From the NCBI GenBank assembly GCA_963402885.1, contig OY727096.1, forward strand, positions 18,271,820 to 18,335,819: DNA of 64,000 nucleotides, given 5' to 3'. Made by a program: the position numbers and the translations under genes. Below the pieces are notes generated by a model. It searched no databases. It was not told where the DNA came from and worked only from the letters and a program-made list of their open reading frames with translations. The DNA comes from Antedon bifida (lineage: Eukaryota; Echinodermata; Crinoidea; Comatulida; Antedonidae). Below are positions 12,101 through 24,972 of the stretch, one piece after another. Positions within the stretch are counted from its first letter, which is position 1; each line of letters opens with the position of its first letter.

Positions 12101-15100
12101 CAAAGTGACCTTAGTGAATCAAACACGCCCACCACCAACCCATAGTCCTCTTCAAATAACAAAAAGTAATGGAAATTCAGCCTACAATGAAATCTCTCGT
12201 CGAAGGTCAAGTTCAAGGTAAGTAGGAGGACTTAGTAGTGGTGATTGTTGTAAAAAAGATTACAGTAGTAGTGGTGATTTTCCAAAAAAAGGTTTTCTTA
12301 CAGCACTATTTTTGCATTAATCAATCTACAGTTTAATGCTGTTATAATAATTTAGTTTACTTTACTATTCATGTGTGGAGCTGTAAGATATGGCCTTACA
12401 GGGAAACTTCTTAATTCAAAATATAACGGCTAAAAAACTATGATCTTTTTTTCGCTTCTTAAAAATTCTAGCTCGAGTATCTCGCCTGTTACCAAATCAC
12501 CAACAAGCCCAACCATCCTAACCCGTCAATCAAGTGGTGGCAGCACTAGCAGTCCAACATCTGGCCTAGATCGCAGACGTAGTAATGATGGCAAGATCAT
12601 GTCTGCAGTTGGTTCCACTAACTTCCCTTGCACCTACTGCAACTTACAGTTTTCAACGCAAGTTGATCTACATATTCATTGCCTTAGCGAAAGTCATCAA
12701 GCCATCATTATGTCGGACGAAGGTCACGATTGGAAGTTTAGACCGCCACCTAGAGGCATCACTAGCGATGACTATATTTTATGTTCTAAGTGAGTATATA
12801 TAGTTTAAATGACTGTATTGGAGCAGGTATGCTTGCACTGTTCAAACCATGCATATAAATGCATGGAAAAATGAAGCAAATGTTATACTATTAATTACTA
12901 ATCTCTCATTTGTTACTGCCAATACTCATTTATAAACATATGTTTAAAGTTACAAACGAATAAATAGAACAAGTGTCCAACCAGTCAAGAGACCACATGC
13001 ACTGACTGCTTGCTCAATATATTAAAACATTACACAAGTTTTTAAGTAAGGGTATAATCTATACAAACACCTATTACTTGTTTTCTTATAATTAGTTTTG
13101 TCCGCTGTCGTTTTGGTGCACAGTGTACGTGTGCACATTCAGAAGATGAGCTAGCCGAGTGGATTGAGCGCTACCGTTACAGACAGATGAAACTTCAGCA
13201 GGCACGTGAGAAGCAACTGCATGGAAGCAGTTATGTTGAAACATTGCTAGAAAAGTTGGTCAATGCAGCAACACCAACAGACGTGGTATGTGAACACTTT
13301 TTCTAGATTACACACAGTTTTTCATTTTATCTCAATAGTATGTTTGTTATTTATTCCGAGTTGAAATGTTTATTTAGAATTTCTTTCTTTACAGATAACT
13401 GACAAAATAGACAGTGTTAAACTGGATGTAAACTCTAGCCTTAATGTTACAGTGTCAAGCAAAAGTTCAGCTAAGTCATGGACTTTTACTATTCATTGCA
13501 AGGTAAGAATTTCCGAGAAGCGCTACGCCGCCATTGTTTTTAATGAGTATAGGTAGTAAATAGCGAGTGAATGGCCGAGCGGTTAAGACAGTGGAACCGT
13601 AATTACGTAGCCATAACATCGGCAAGGGTTCAAGGCTCACTTGCTTCTCGGATAAGGACTATAAACCGTAGTTCCAGTTTTCAAATCTAGCTCATGTGCA
13701 CTTAAAGAACCTAGTACATTTTCGAGACGAGTAGGGGTTACCTGTTGGAAGTAATATGGAGCTTTTGATTTTGTGATGACCTGATATGTAGGTACTACTT
13801 GCCTAATTATTTTGAGTTTGGTTTGACAAATTTTGTTTAATTGTTAGGTTCCAATTTGGTAGATCTTTCGATTCTGTTATCACAGATATGCACATTTTAA
13901 CCTTTTTTGGGTGTACAGAAAAATGAAATCGCTTTTACAGAGCAGAGTGAGAACTTGGGCAAATAGTGTAATGCTTAACTTATAAGATCATCGCAAACAG
14001 AAATTGTTGTAATGACAGTCATCTTATTCTGTATTATAATCTTTTCATTAGCCATCTATGGAGTTACATCATGTGTCTCTTCTGTATGACATTCATCGAA
14101 CACACTTCAGTATTCGCAGTCTCAGTATCGGAGATACGAATAAACAGGTTGATCAAGATGTACCGGGATCATGTCAAGATTGGGCTAACACACACGGTGA
14201 GAACGCGGGTAAATCAAAAGAACGAATGTATCGCATCAAAGTACAGTTCACGTCTGAAATTTACGGAACCTTTCGGCAGTCTATTGTGTTTGATTTTGGT
14301 GAAATGCCCGTTTTAATCCAACATCTGTTCGTCGATGCCGTGTCTGTGTCTGACCAACAACAACTTGATGAAGTACGTAACACGATTGTAAATATCTCGG
14401 AGCGTTGGGACAGCACGAATAAAACGATCATTGCATTTGAACCAACCCCACACTTGTTCAGTGAGAAAGATAGTGGATTAATTAGTTATTACCACCCACC
14501 TCGCACAACGGAACAACTTTTTAAAGGATCGGTTCTTAAAAAGAAACTAACAAAGAATATTTATAGGGAGAAGATGCATGATTTATTACACATAGAAGAG
14601 ATAGCGCAATATCAAAGTATTAGTAGGTAAGTTCTCTCTAAGCCCAGGTCTAAGCTAAGGTCAGGGCTTGATATTTCACTTGTCCAGTCTAGTAAAGGTT
14701 AGTCAAACTAACTTCCCATAAGCCCTGCGTTCTAGAGACTTGAAATCAACATGAAATGACTGGCAAAATAATAAAGAACTATTGGGTCAGTAGTCACTGA
14801 ATGTAATACCTAATAAACCATTCTGATTGGCCTGATGCATTCACTTATGCTTTCTTGTAGCTACATCTCCTGAGTTTATTTAGAATGATGCTAGTAGGAG
14901 TGTAAACATCTATGTTACTAGTTATCATGTGTGTGCATTAAGAAAGATACCCTTTCAGATTTCCAAATAGACTCGCATATGAACATGTTACCATGATGCT
15001 TGAGTTTGTCGCATAAGAACAGACTTGGTTAACAGTCATGTCCTGATGATTGTAATGATAAGATAAGTTTAGATTTTAAAGAGGAACTTTGTTTTACAGG

Positions 15101-18100
15101 TTTAATGTTAAAACTAGAATCCAGTTGATTACTAGTTTTTTACTTGTTCCGCATCGGAACGTTGGAGCAAGGTATGCTCAAGGTGGTGAACTGTTCGCAT
15201 TGCTTAAGTTAAACAACGAACTGTCGGAGGATAAGAGTGCGGGACGACTCATCCTGAGTAGCTGTAACTTAATCTTGCTAGGAGCTAGTGTGAATGGCAA
15301 AGAACCAGAGAAAGTCTACACTTCAGTTATTGAGGAAAAGGGCAAAGGATTTGTGTACTTAAAATTGTCAAAGAGGTGTGTGAATGAGCTTGAGTTGAAG
15401 GCGGATACAGAGCTGGAAGTCTACGTCCAGTTCCAATTAAATAGGTAAGTGTATCTATTACACTCTAGATTTGAAGTTAAATCACCAATTACAAGATGTA
15501 TTCCATACAATTCCTCCACACAAACGTTTTGTATGCACGGTTTGCTTATTTATTTCAACTTCAACAGATATTGTATAACATAAATAATGCAGTATGCTAT
15601 TTTACATATTACAAAAATTCATATTTCATATTATTAATGCATTATTATTTTTTGCTTGTCTTAAGTAAGCTTTTACAATGTATCTTTATTTTGAACTTAA
15701 AACAATAGTTGTACTGTATATTTTTGTTTACCTTCAGGCTGCCAATTTGTGAGATGCATTATGCAGTGGACAAACTCCCAGATGTAGGTATAATCTTTCC
15801 TGAGGTCAGCAAAGCTCTGGATATCAATTGGACACCTCATAGGTATGTATTTAACATTGTACCATACTGTTTATTCATAGACACCAACATTTATATTCAA
15901 AATTTCTTTATTTAATCTTTCATAGGCAATGGAGTGAAAGTAGCGACCAACGGTTAAATGCAAGACAAAAAGAGGCAATTATTGCAATAACTTCACCTCT
16001 GACCTCACGTTTTCCACCTATCTTTCTGATTGGCCCTTTTGGTACAGGAAAGACGTACACATTAGCTCAGGCAACTAAGCTTATTCTGCAGCAGCCTAAC
16101 ACAAGGGTACTGATTTGTACACATTCAAACAGGTAATTATCCTATTTATTTTATGTATTTATTCATTTAGTATCCATTCAACAATACATTTAAAATACGA
16201 AGAATAAATACCAAAGAAATGGAAATTAAAAATGTATAAAACCAAAGTGAATGGATGCAATTTTTTATGAGCCAGTCTGGCATTGTTATTACGTAATACA
16301 CACATACATATTACATCATTATGTATAGTATTTTAGATAAGTAAGGATGATTTTTTTTGCTTGATACCCTCCTAAATCTACTGTTAAAAATTTTATTCAT
16401 GTCAATTTGATTTTCCTTACCTCTACAGTGCTGCTGATTTGTACATTAGAGAGTACTTGCACCCATTTGTACAAGCAGGAAATGATTCTGCTCGCCCTCT
16501 ACGTGTCTATTTCCATGGACGTTGGGTGGCTACAGTTCATCCCACCGTGAGATTATATTGCGTCATGTCGGAGAATGAATTGCAATTTATTCAGCCCACC
16601 AAGGATATGATCATGAAGCACCGTGTGGTTGTGGCGACCCTTAGCACATCTCGTGACCTCAGTCATTTAGATCTTGAGCCAGGTACAAGTTTTAAAAATG
16701 TCTTATGATTTAACTACTGTGGAGTAGCTTTATGTCGGGGAGTTGAGTAATTGGTCAGATGTTTGCCCTGTTTACCTCCCTGAAAGCTACTCCACAGTAG
16801 TTAAATACAATTGTCTTCCTGTTGGTGCGGTACCCGCTGCTTAGTTGGGCTCGAATCTAACCCCTAGCCATCAGCGCAAGTTGGTGCTCTAGAGGTATAA
16901 ATGCCAGGCTTGTGATCTGGAAGTCGTGGGTTCAAATCCCACCTGAGAATTACATTGTTCCCAATGTAAAGTACAAAATTATGTCAGAGTAGGGCAAAAA
17001 TCTGACCAATAATCTCTCTATCTCTCTCTCATATTTTTGTCTTTTTATATCTGTAGGTGTCTTCACGCATATACTTCTTGATGAAGCAGCTCAAGCTATG
17101 GAATGCGAAACCATCATGCCTCTTGCTCTCGCAACGAAGAACACACGAATCGTCCTTGCTGGTGACCACATGCAGATCAGCCCGCTTGTGCACTCTGAAT
17201 TCGCACGTGATCGTAACTTACACATCTCCCTTCTTGAGCGTCTCCACGACATGTACCCAGTAGAGCATCAATGCAAGATTCTTCTTTGTGAGAATTACAG
17301 ATCACATGAAGCGATTGTCTCGTATGCATCAAAGCTTTTCTATGAGGGAAAGCTCCTATCTAGCGGTCAACAACCGGCGAGTGAGAAATATTTTCCGCTG
17401 ACATTTTTTACAGCTCGTGGTGAGGACATTCAGGATAAGAATAGCACCACATTCTACAATATTGCTGAGGTATGTATTTTGTCACCTTTGTGGTATAACA
17501 TAATGGAGCTAATACCCAATTCACACATACAACTTCTTCTGGGATAAGTTTACCGTGTAATGTAATCGCCATGTAAAACTCTAATTGGATGTACACGTAT
17601 ATACCCATATACTGATGTTTTACATTGTTGTAATCGTTACAGGCCTTAAAGAAGAATAAATTTTAATTAAAACAACTTTTTTGCTTGGAAATTATTTAGG
17701 TTTATGAAATTGTTGAACGTGTAAAGGAAGTTCAAAGGTCATGGCCAAAGGAGTGGGGTAGTCTTACTGACACCAGTATAGGTGTGGTGACCCCTTATAC
17801 TGACCAGGTTTATAAGATCAGATCTGAACTACGTAAACAACGTCTTGGCAATGTTACTGTGGAGCGTGTCATGAATGTACAAGGTAAATTATCATTTCAC
17901 TGAAGTTACTGCAGTAATTTGTTCAGTTTTTTGCTATTCTCACATAGCTTGTATGTTCGTAGAAAATTGATGCTGCCTGATCTTACTTCAAGCTTTCGAA
18001 ATTAATCTTCTTGAAAATTTTCAGGTAAACAGTTCCGTGCATTGTTCATTAGCACAGTTCGCACCCGTCATACGTGTAAAGCTGAATTGTCCAGCAACCT

Positions 18101-20257
18101 AACTTCAAAGGGAAAGTTGAAAAGTGCGTCTGATGTAGACTACGGCTTTCTATCGAATGATAAGTTGTTGAACACTGCAATAACAAGAGCGCAGAGTCTT
18201 GTGGCTGTCGTTGGTGATCCAGTGTCTCTTTGCTCGATTGGAAAGTGCAGGTTTGTAGTATACAGTATATCTATTACCCAACAAAGTGTCTTCTTAATAG
18301 GGGTTGGCTGTAGTGTACATATAATTCGTTCATTTCACAGAAATGTCCCTTTATGAATGTCCCCTGTATGTATGAATTTTTCTCAGTATTGTCTTAATAA
18401 AAATTGTTTTACAGAATTCTATGGGAGAATTTTATCAAAATTTGTGATGAAAATAAGAGCCTGCACGGAATAACTTACAAAAGCATTCAGGCACAGCTGT
18501 CTGGTGTTGAGCTGAAAAAGACGTACACTTTAAACCCTCTTGCAAAGGAGTTCATCCCGAGAGCTCTCAGAGCACAAATGACGGGTGTTCCAGTCTACCA
18601 AGCAGGGTTAACAAAAGCTGTTTTATCACCAGCAGGTACCCCAACTCCACCCCCGCTGACTCCGTCGCCGGCTAGTAGCCCCTTGATAGGAGCACCATTA
18701 CGTGCACAGACTGTTAATACACCTTATCACCATCATGCAAATATGTATCGCCATCATCCGTTGACAATCGATCCCAACACAGGTGGAAAATATGTTTATC
18801 TTCCGGTGTATCCCATGATGCGTATGCCTCCATATGTTCCGATCGGAAACCATCTTATTGATCAGATGACCGGACATCCGTATGTAAACTATCCTCTGCG
18901 GCATTCTCCCTCCCACGGAATGGTCACACCACCATCACAGCTTTCCCCTAAGCCTAATCATGGAAATGTGACACGTCATGGAGGGACCCCGGCCCAATAT
19001 CCTGGTAATTATCGTAACCAACCTCAGCAACATTCACCAGGTGTCGTGCAACCTCAGCGTCATTCACCAAGTGGCTATCCTCCACAACATAATCAACACG
19101 TACCAGGTGGTCACCCTACACAATATGGTTCACAGGTCGGAGGTCATCAACAGTATCATAGTTATCATCAACCGCCGGGTCATCCACCGCAGAACATGCC
19201 ATCTGGAATGTTGTCGCCAAGGTATCACCCATCTCCCACCCATCCAGGTGCTCAAGTGGTTCAGAATAACCCTTCAGCTGGCTATCAGAATTACAAAAGT
19301 GCACCTCATTATAATAATAGAAGTGGGGCTAATTTACATAACACAGGTGTGATAAATCAACAAAGTGGAACAATACCAGTCGGCAACGCTCAAAACGGTA
19401 TGAATTACAAGGCACTGAACCCTGGCGAGCAAAAACCGGTACAGGTTTCTGACCAACGTCCATTTGTCACAAAGAATCAAAATGGGAGCAACATCACAGT
19501 ACAGAACAATAACAAACACACTAATCAACCAGTAAAAGGTGATGACGTACTCCCTCTTGCGGAACTGAACAAGATGCTTATGAAAATGCCAAAAAACTCT
19601 GGAAGAATGCCATTCACAGGAGATGGCATTCAATGCGGACAGGCCATGGAAGCATCCCAGTTCACTGCTTCCAGTCAGTTGGATCAAACAAAACTTGAAC
19701 ACGCTGGCATGTTACCAATGAATATGTCGCAAGAAATGATAAATACTGCTAGCCTAAATGGATTGTTGGATTTTCCACGAAACTCCAACATGGATATAAT
19801 TCAACCGGGCCGAGCTCCATATGGCAGACCAGGAAAGCCATTGGATGCCTGGAGTGATTCACCAGAATCGTGGAAAAGCGATCAGTTCCAACGTAAAACG
19901 GGTGGTGTGTCCCCTCATGTTGAAGTGGCAAAGGCACAGCAGTCGCACCAAAATAATCTCTTCTTTTCAGAAAGCAATAGTCGATCCCCGACAGCTTCTT
20001 ACAACATCGATTTTCCTCAAAATCAACTGGCAATGAATTGGTCAAAAGATTCGGCGCCAAGATTACAAAGTAACCCTAGCCAAGAAGAGTTAAAGGCACC
20101 AGGAAAGTCATATGCTAGCGCCCTTCGACAACCACCTAAACCGAAGCCTAAGTTGGTTGATGACCGCGTCAAGGCGTCATCGCCAGATCCATTGTCAGTT
20201 ATCAAAGACCTTGGAAATCGGCATAATAAAGATGGATTTTATTCATATTTCAACTGA
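9114..20257 (+). CDS. HELZ: HELZ, probable RNA helicase with zinc fingers
   Basis: There are sixteen coding exons: 9114-9287, 9599-9760, 10187-10249, 12027-12217, 12472-12789, 13096-13285, 13395-13502, 14052-14626, 15100-15444, 15738-15842, 15926-16132, 16429-16682, 17057-17469, 17700-17883, 18025-18250 and 18415-20257. All phases join, giving 1785 residues (human about 1940). The N-terminus has TPR-like helices (about 1-130). A C2H2 finger of matrin/U1 spacing follows (Cys at about 250 and 253, His at about 266 and 272), then a CCCH finger (about 300-317, C-x5-C-x5-C-x3-H). The UPF1-like SF1 helicase has Walker A GPFGTGKT (about 780) and DEAA (about 906). [13 protein letters not shown] near 1210 is a PAM2 motif for PABP. 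The long Pro/Gln/His-rich tail ends in the conserved [11 protein letters not shown] and GFYSYFN. HELZ works in cytoplasmic mRNA metabolism with CCR4-NOT and PABP. The ATG at 9114 was chosen because the leader acceptor lies at 9096. Confidence 0.96.
10006..10123. mobile_element. Harbinger-like MITE copy A (HELZ intron 2)
   Basis: It begins AGCTCTGTCTACACTATCAA and ends with the inverted form TTGATAGTGTAGACAAAGC, flanked by TTA on both sides. It is about 118 bp with no reading frame. It shares ends and the internal block TATGGTAGTAATATGACATC with six other copies in this window. Confidence 0.8.
11061..11221. mobile_element. Harbinger-like MITE copy B (HELZ intron 3)
   Basis: The termini are AGCTCTGTCTCCACTATCGA and TTTGATAGTGTAGACAGAGC. 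The left flank is TTA. At about 161 bp it is one of the longest copies, with a near-palindromic interior containing GATGTGCCCAAGTATGG and TATATGGGCATATCACA. Confidence 0.8.
11281..11855 (-). mobile_element. Penelope-like retroelement remnant with GIY-YIG endonuclease
   Basis: On the minus strand an open frame (about 11850-11426) encodes a GIY-YIG type nuclease domain: [18 protein letters not shown], then [10 protein letters not shown] with the catalytic Arg, and later a Glu in [18 protein letters not shown]. The Cys pair before the second motif ([10 protein letters not shown]) is typical of Penelope-like endonucleases. The reverse transcriptase that should precede it is missing, so this is a 5'-truncated copy. 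Immediately downstream (11325-11281) lies GGTACCGAAACGTCGATC, a motif typical of the ends of these elements. It sits inside HELZ intron 3 in antisense orientation. Confidence 0.75.
13564..13770 (+). mobile_element. tRNA-derived SINE (HELZ intron 7)
   Basis: The head reads AATGGCCGAGCGGTTAAGAC (a pol III A-box of Leu/Ser tRNA type), followed by GGGTTCAAGGCTC (B-box-like). The body contains TTAAAGAACCTAGTACATTT and CGAGACGAGTAGGGG. The same body appears on the other strand near 37430-37545. No complete tRNA cloverleaf can be formed, so this is a SINE and not a tRNA gene. Confidence 0.6.
16708..16806. mobile_element. Foldback element, about 99 bp (HELZ intron 12)
   Basis: The left arm ATTTAACTACTGTGGAGTAG continues into CTTT and is perfectly inverted at the right end (AAAG, then CTACTCCACAGTAGTTAAAT). 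The middle is about 50 bp with no coding content. A short non-autonomous transposon is the simplest reading. Confidence 0.65.
16870..16960 (+). mobile_element. tRNA-Thr-like SINE head (HELZ intron 12)
   Basis: A good anticodon arm (CCAGG, loop CTTGTGA, TCTGG; anticodon would be TGT) and a perfect T-arm (GTGGGTTCAAATCCCAC) are present. The acceptor stem does not pair and the D-arm is poor. It is best called a tRNA-derived SINE or tRNA relic. Confidence 0.5.
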
Positions 20258-23200
20258 AATAAATGATTTTTGTATAAAAAAAAACTTAAAATTAAATCTT
20301 TTTTTGGAGAAAATTTGGGATGATTTGGTAATGAAATAGCCTATATAACATTTTACAGTTTTTCTATTTATATATGTACACTAAGTACTGTATGATAAAC
20401 TAGTTTATAAGAAAAAAAAAAGATGAATGCCATGTACCTCTGTTATTTAAAAGATTGTTGTGTTGCACTTAACAAACTCACAATTTGGGTTTTTGAAGCA
20501 TTTTTGTTTTCTGTGCTTTTATCATCAGTGTGCTTTTGGTTATAGAATGTAATATTGTTATTACATATTTTCATTATCATACATATTATGTTCATACTTG
20601 TATTCCTCCTTTATTTATGTCACAATATTTATGGATCATTTACTACATTATTTTACTGTAGTAACTATTTGCTACTACTGTTTTATAAGGCAAGTCACTG
20701 CACTAAAAAGTGTATGATGAAAGGCTGCTAAGTAATCGCATAAAAAGGTTAAACAAAAATGCTTTTACTGCAGTAACTGCATTTGCATTGTTCTGTATTT
20801 TGGAATCTGGATTTGAACTTTGAACTAGGTCCATAAAAGAATGATACAAAAAGGAAATGGAAAATACTAAAATAAAGAAAAACTAAACAAAATATTTTTC
20901 AAAGGTAGCAACACAACAATTTTTTTTATTTAAAGAAGGTTGTCGGTTATGAAGTTTTTTCAGAAAATTATATCTTGTTTTAAGGAGATGCTATTGTGTA
21001 TTTTGAGTATATTAAGCAATCGTTATGATATGCCTGTAAAATTCAGAATAAAAAAATCTTTACTCTGTTTCAGAAAAAAAATGGGGAAAAAATAAATTTA
21101 AAAAAGAAAAAGGAAAAAAAAATAATAATTTGTTTATGATTTTGAACGTTCTTATAATATTACTTTAGTATAAAGTTTTTAAAAATGTAAAAAAAAAAAA
21201 AGAGCATGTTTAGAAAATGAAAAGTTTGACCAATTTTTCACGTTTAATCTGTGGACCTAATTTATAGGTCTATGCTTACTCCAATTAATAACTATTCCAG
21301 TTTGTTTAGTTTGGTAGTTTTTTTGGAAAACTTTGTATATATTTGATTCTAAACTAATGGCGATTCTCTAAATAAATTATAGTAATGTTTTGATTACTTT
21401 GCTTAAATCAGGTCATTGATTGGTTATTGATATATTGATTGGTGATTGATATATTGATTGATATATTGATTGGTGATTTATATATTGATTGATCTATCAA
21501 TTTATTGATTGGGTTTTTCAATTGGTAAATTTTTGGTTGATTTGATTAATGTAGACTTCACAGTTTGCAGTGTGTCTATAGTTGTAAATAAGAGTGTCTG
21601 TATACTTATTTTGTTGAAACCAAATTTGATTAAAAAAAAAAAAAAAAGTAGTTAAGTGAATTTAGATTACCATGTTTAGTTTATAAAAGATTAGTTATTA
21701 TATCATCCATTTGTTGGATTAGCAGTGATAAAAAGTAATTTAAAAATGTTTTTAGTATGGTATTGGTTAATATGTTATATATATCTCATTTTGAAAATCA
21801 TTAGTCATTGGTTCCCTCTAATTAGTGACCACTTTGTTGCCTAATGAACGTAAAAAAAATTTTTTTTTAATGTTTCTCGTAGAGGACCAAGAAATTGTCT
21901 TAGATTTTTAGTAAAAGATAATTCGTTGAATATTCATGATCTAATTTGCATATTCATTGGTGAGTTGTAATCACTGTTATTAAATATTTCAAATAGATTT
22001 GCATGTTTTTGATGATAACGTAGCAAAATGTATGTATTTAGATTGTCATAGTGTAATAGTAAAACAAATGTAAACATGCAGAACATTTTTCTATTAGTAA
22101 TATTAGAATTTTGTTAAAAATAATTAAAATATGTATAGATTCATAGCCTTAATAAGGACCCTAAACTTTCGCTTAGAAGACCAAATTACTCTTAATACTG
22201 TATGTAATAAAATATAATTAAAATGTTATATATTACACTATACCATTTGTATAGTTGTTATCTTTTAGATGCAGTTTACCAATTTGATTGATTATACAAT
22301 CATTTCTTTACAAAAACAAAAATAAAACAAAAAAATATATATAAAAAATGACTAAAACTAAAAAAACAAATTGTGAATATAAGAATAAAGTGTATACCTT
22401 TACTTTAAAATATATATAATATAGCGGATGGTTTATAAATAGTTTTATTTTTCTTTTATTAAATTGAGGTGTGTAGATTAGCTAGTTTTGTCAGTAAATA
22501 TTTAATTGTAGTTAGGATGTAGAGTGTATTTTGTTCTGTAGGTACTGCATTATGAATGTTGTGTGATTTGTAAAAATTATGTTTATGCTTACACTATTTA
22601 TATATCTTGTGTGGTGGTATCATTTGGTTAAATTTATAATCTATAAGTATGTAACTTAGTACAACACCGTCTCTTCATGTCTGACCAAGATAAAACGTGT
22701 ACAAACTTCTGTGACTACCACGTAACATTTAAAAAGTAATTGCAAATGCTATTCTTACACCAATATAGGGTTGAAATCTTTAATCTGTACTGTGGAAATT
22801 TATTTAAAAAACTGGCAATGGGCGATAGTGATTTTGCGGTTACCATTAGTAGCGATAGGAACATGCTTTCTAAACCCCCCCAATTTTTGGCAGTCAAAAT
22901 TAAATTAGTTTGGTTTAGCTAATGTAGATAACCATTTTTGTGATCATTGTATATTGTAAATACTATTGTACAGAAATTGTATTTTGGCAAAAATTGCATA
23001 CATGGTTAGTTAATACAAATATATATTAGTAGTCTAGTTTGGTTTCAAAATGTGTCCCCAGAAAATACAAATGTAAAAATCAGAAACAATCGTTGGTGTA
23101 GATTAGATTTAGTAGTAGTGGCATTCATTATGGAGAGTTCAGAATAAGCATTTTGGCTTATATAGTCTGTTCCTAGATGCATTAGTTTTATTGACCAAAT

Positions 23201-24024
23201 TTACCTTTATTGAAGTTTAAGTCACACAATTTTGACCATGGAGCATTTTAATACTGTAAACTGTAAAGATGTAAGCAAAATGTATTGTCATGTGATATGG
23301 ATGAACAAGCATATAGGCAGGAAATTCCTTCAAAAAGAGAAATCCTGCCTATGAGCTTCTTGTAGTGGTATTTTTGGGAAGTGAAACAGTTTCAGAATAT
23401 TAAAAGCTACAGTACAGTATGTGTAAATAACATTTTAATCAACGTCCAAATTATTATTGTTATATGATGCATTGGATAACGTACTATTTTTAGTGGTAAT
23501 TTTAAAGGTAAATTTGATATGGAGGTACAGTATGGTTAGGTTTATATATATTCTGTACATTGATAAGGATTAGGATTTTATGAAAGTAATTGTAATTGTA
23601 CTATGACCACTTTACATTTCTTGTTATTTGATTGGGTGTAATTTAACAAATCTTGGCTGTGTATTACAGAATAGAGATAACATTTTAATATACAACTGCC
23701 GCAAACTTTACTCTTGTGAGTCTGAACAATTCTTAACCAAAATGTGATTTGACAGTCCAATAGCACAGGGACAGCCATTGCACTGTAGCCAGCGCAGGAC
23801 GCTTGATTACAGTGTTGGGTCCACACATAATAAACTATACCCTAGCATACACTTACGGTAATTAATAGCAACAATTTCATGATGTGCCTAAGTACACAGC
23901 TATACAGAGTTTAATACACATTTCACAACACCTAACAAAACTCCAGAATTTACACAAACCAATGCGTCAACACTTGTATTTTGTATAGTGTGTGTAAACT
24001 CCAGAGTTTTTCAATGCGATGTCA
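20258..24024. other. HELZ 3' UTR and AT-rich flank
   Basis: No recognisable gene. The first few hundred bases after the HELZ stop are its likely 3' UTR; AATAAA-type signals occur repeatedly (for example near 21047). At 21415-21530 there is a short simple array built on TTGATTGGTGATTGATATA. Poly-A and poly-T runs are common. Confidence 0.55.
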
Positions 24025-24480
24025 GAAGTGGTGTTACAGTCCATGCTCTGTGAGCATTCACAGAAGTGGTGTTACAGTCCATGCTCTGTGAGCATTCACA
24101 GAAGTGGTGTTACAGTCCATGCTCTGTGAGCATTCACAGAAGTGGTGTTACAGTCCATGCTCTGTGAGCATTCACAGAAGTGGTGTTACAGTCCATGCTC
24201 TGTGAGCATTCACAGAAGTGGTGTTACAGTCCATGCTCTGTGAGCATTCACAGAAGTGGTGTTACAGTCCATGCTCTGTGAGCATTCACAGAAGTGGTGT
24301 TACAGTCCATGCTCTGTGAGCATTCACAGAAGTGGTGTTACAGTCCATGCTCTGTGAGCATTCACAGAAGTGGTGTTACAGTCCATGCTCTGTGAGCATT
24401 CACAGAAGTGGTGTTACAGTCCATGCTCTGTGAGCATTCACAGAAGTGGTGTTACAGTCCATGCTCTGTGAGCATTCACA
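24025..24480. repeat. Perfect 38-bp tandem array, 12 copies, hairpin in each unit
   Basis: Exactly 456 bp, that is 12 x 38, with no differences seen between copies. Each unit starts GAAGTGGTGTTACAGTCCAT and contains the 7-bp inverted repeat TCTGTGAgcatTCACAGA. An overlapping alternative hairpin is TGCTCtgtGAGCA. It lies between HELZ and ETFA and has no open reading significance. Sequence identity implies very recent expansion or active homogenisation. Confidence 0.95.
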
Positions 24481-24828
24481 GAATTCGACAACTGTGTAGC
24501 GTAGTGCTACGTTGTAAAAATAAAAAGGTTTCTATTATTTTAAAGTAATTCAGATTGTGAGATATGTAATTTGGAACAATTGAAGCATGATTACGCATAG
24601 TAACTTTAAATGGACACGATCCCAATTGTATGAATGTTAATCCTTAGTTTTAATGTAGGTTTTGTCAGTTGACTAATTGTATACAATTTTTTGGTAGTGA
24701 ATTATTTTTAAGTACTATATAATATAGTTAAAAATTATTGTTGTTGCTGTGCCTTTGCTTCTTTCACACTTATCAGTAAAACTAGATATGCGATACAAAT
24801 CAAATAGTGTTTTTTCTGTTTTGCATAA

Positions 24829-24972
24829 AGCTCTGTCTATCAAACTTTATGTGACAAAAAAATACCCATGGACATGATGTCATATCACTACTATACTTGG
24901 GCATATCACTACCATATTTGGGTACATTACACTTTTTTTCTACTACAGTTGTTTGATAGTGTAGACAGAGCT
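24829..24972. mobile_element. Harbinger-like MITE copy C
   Basis: It starts AGCTCTGTC and ends TTTGATAGTGTAGACAGAGCT, flanked on both sides by TAA, a clean 3-bp target duplication. The left terminal repeat has lost the internal TACAC segment. Confidence 0.8.

Noticed and set aside
16870-16960. Possible functional tRNA-Thr gene
   Set aside because: Anticodon and T arms are good, but the acceptor stem does not pair and the D arm is weak. It sits in an intron among repeat-like sequence.
18978-19702. Several frames of 60-124 codons overlapping the HELZ last exon on both strands
   Set aside because: The last HELZ exon is long and low in complexity, so alternative frames stay open by chance.
24025-24480. 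Looks at first like a CRISPR array
   Set aside because: Repeats are directly adjacent and identical, with no unique spacers, in a eukaryotic genome. It is a tandem minisatellite.
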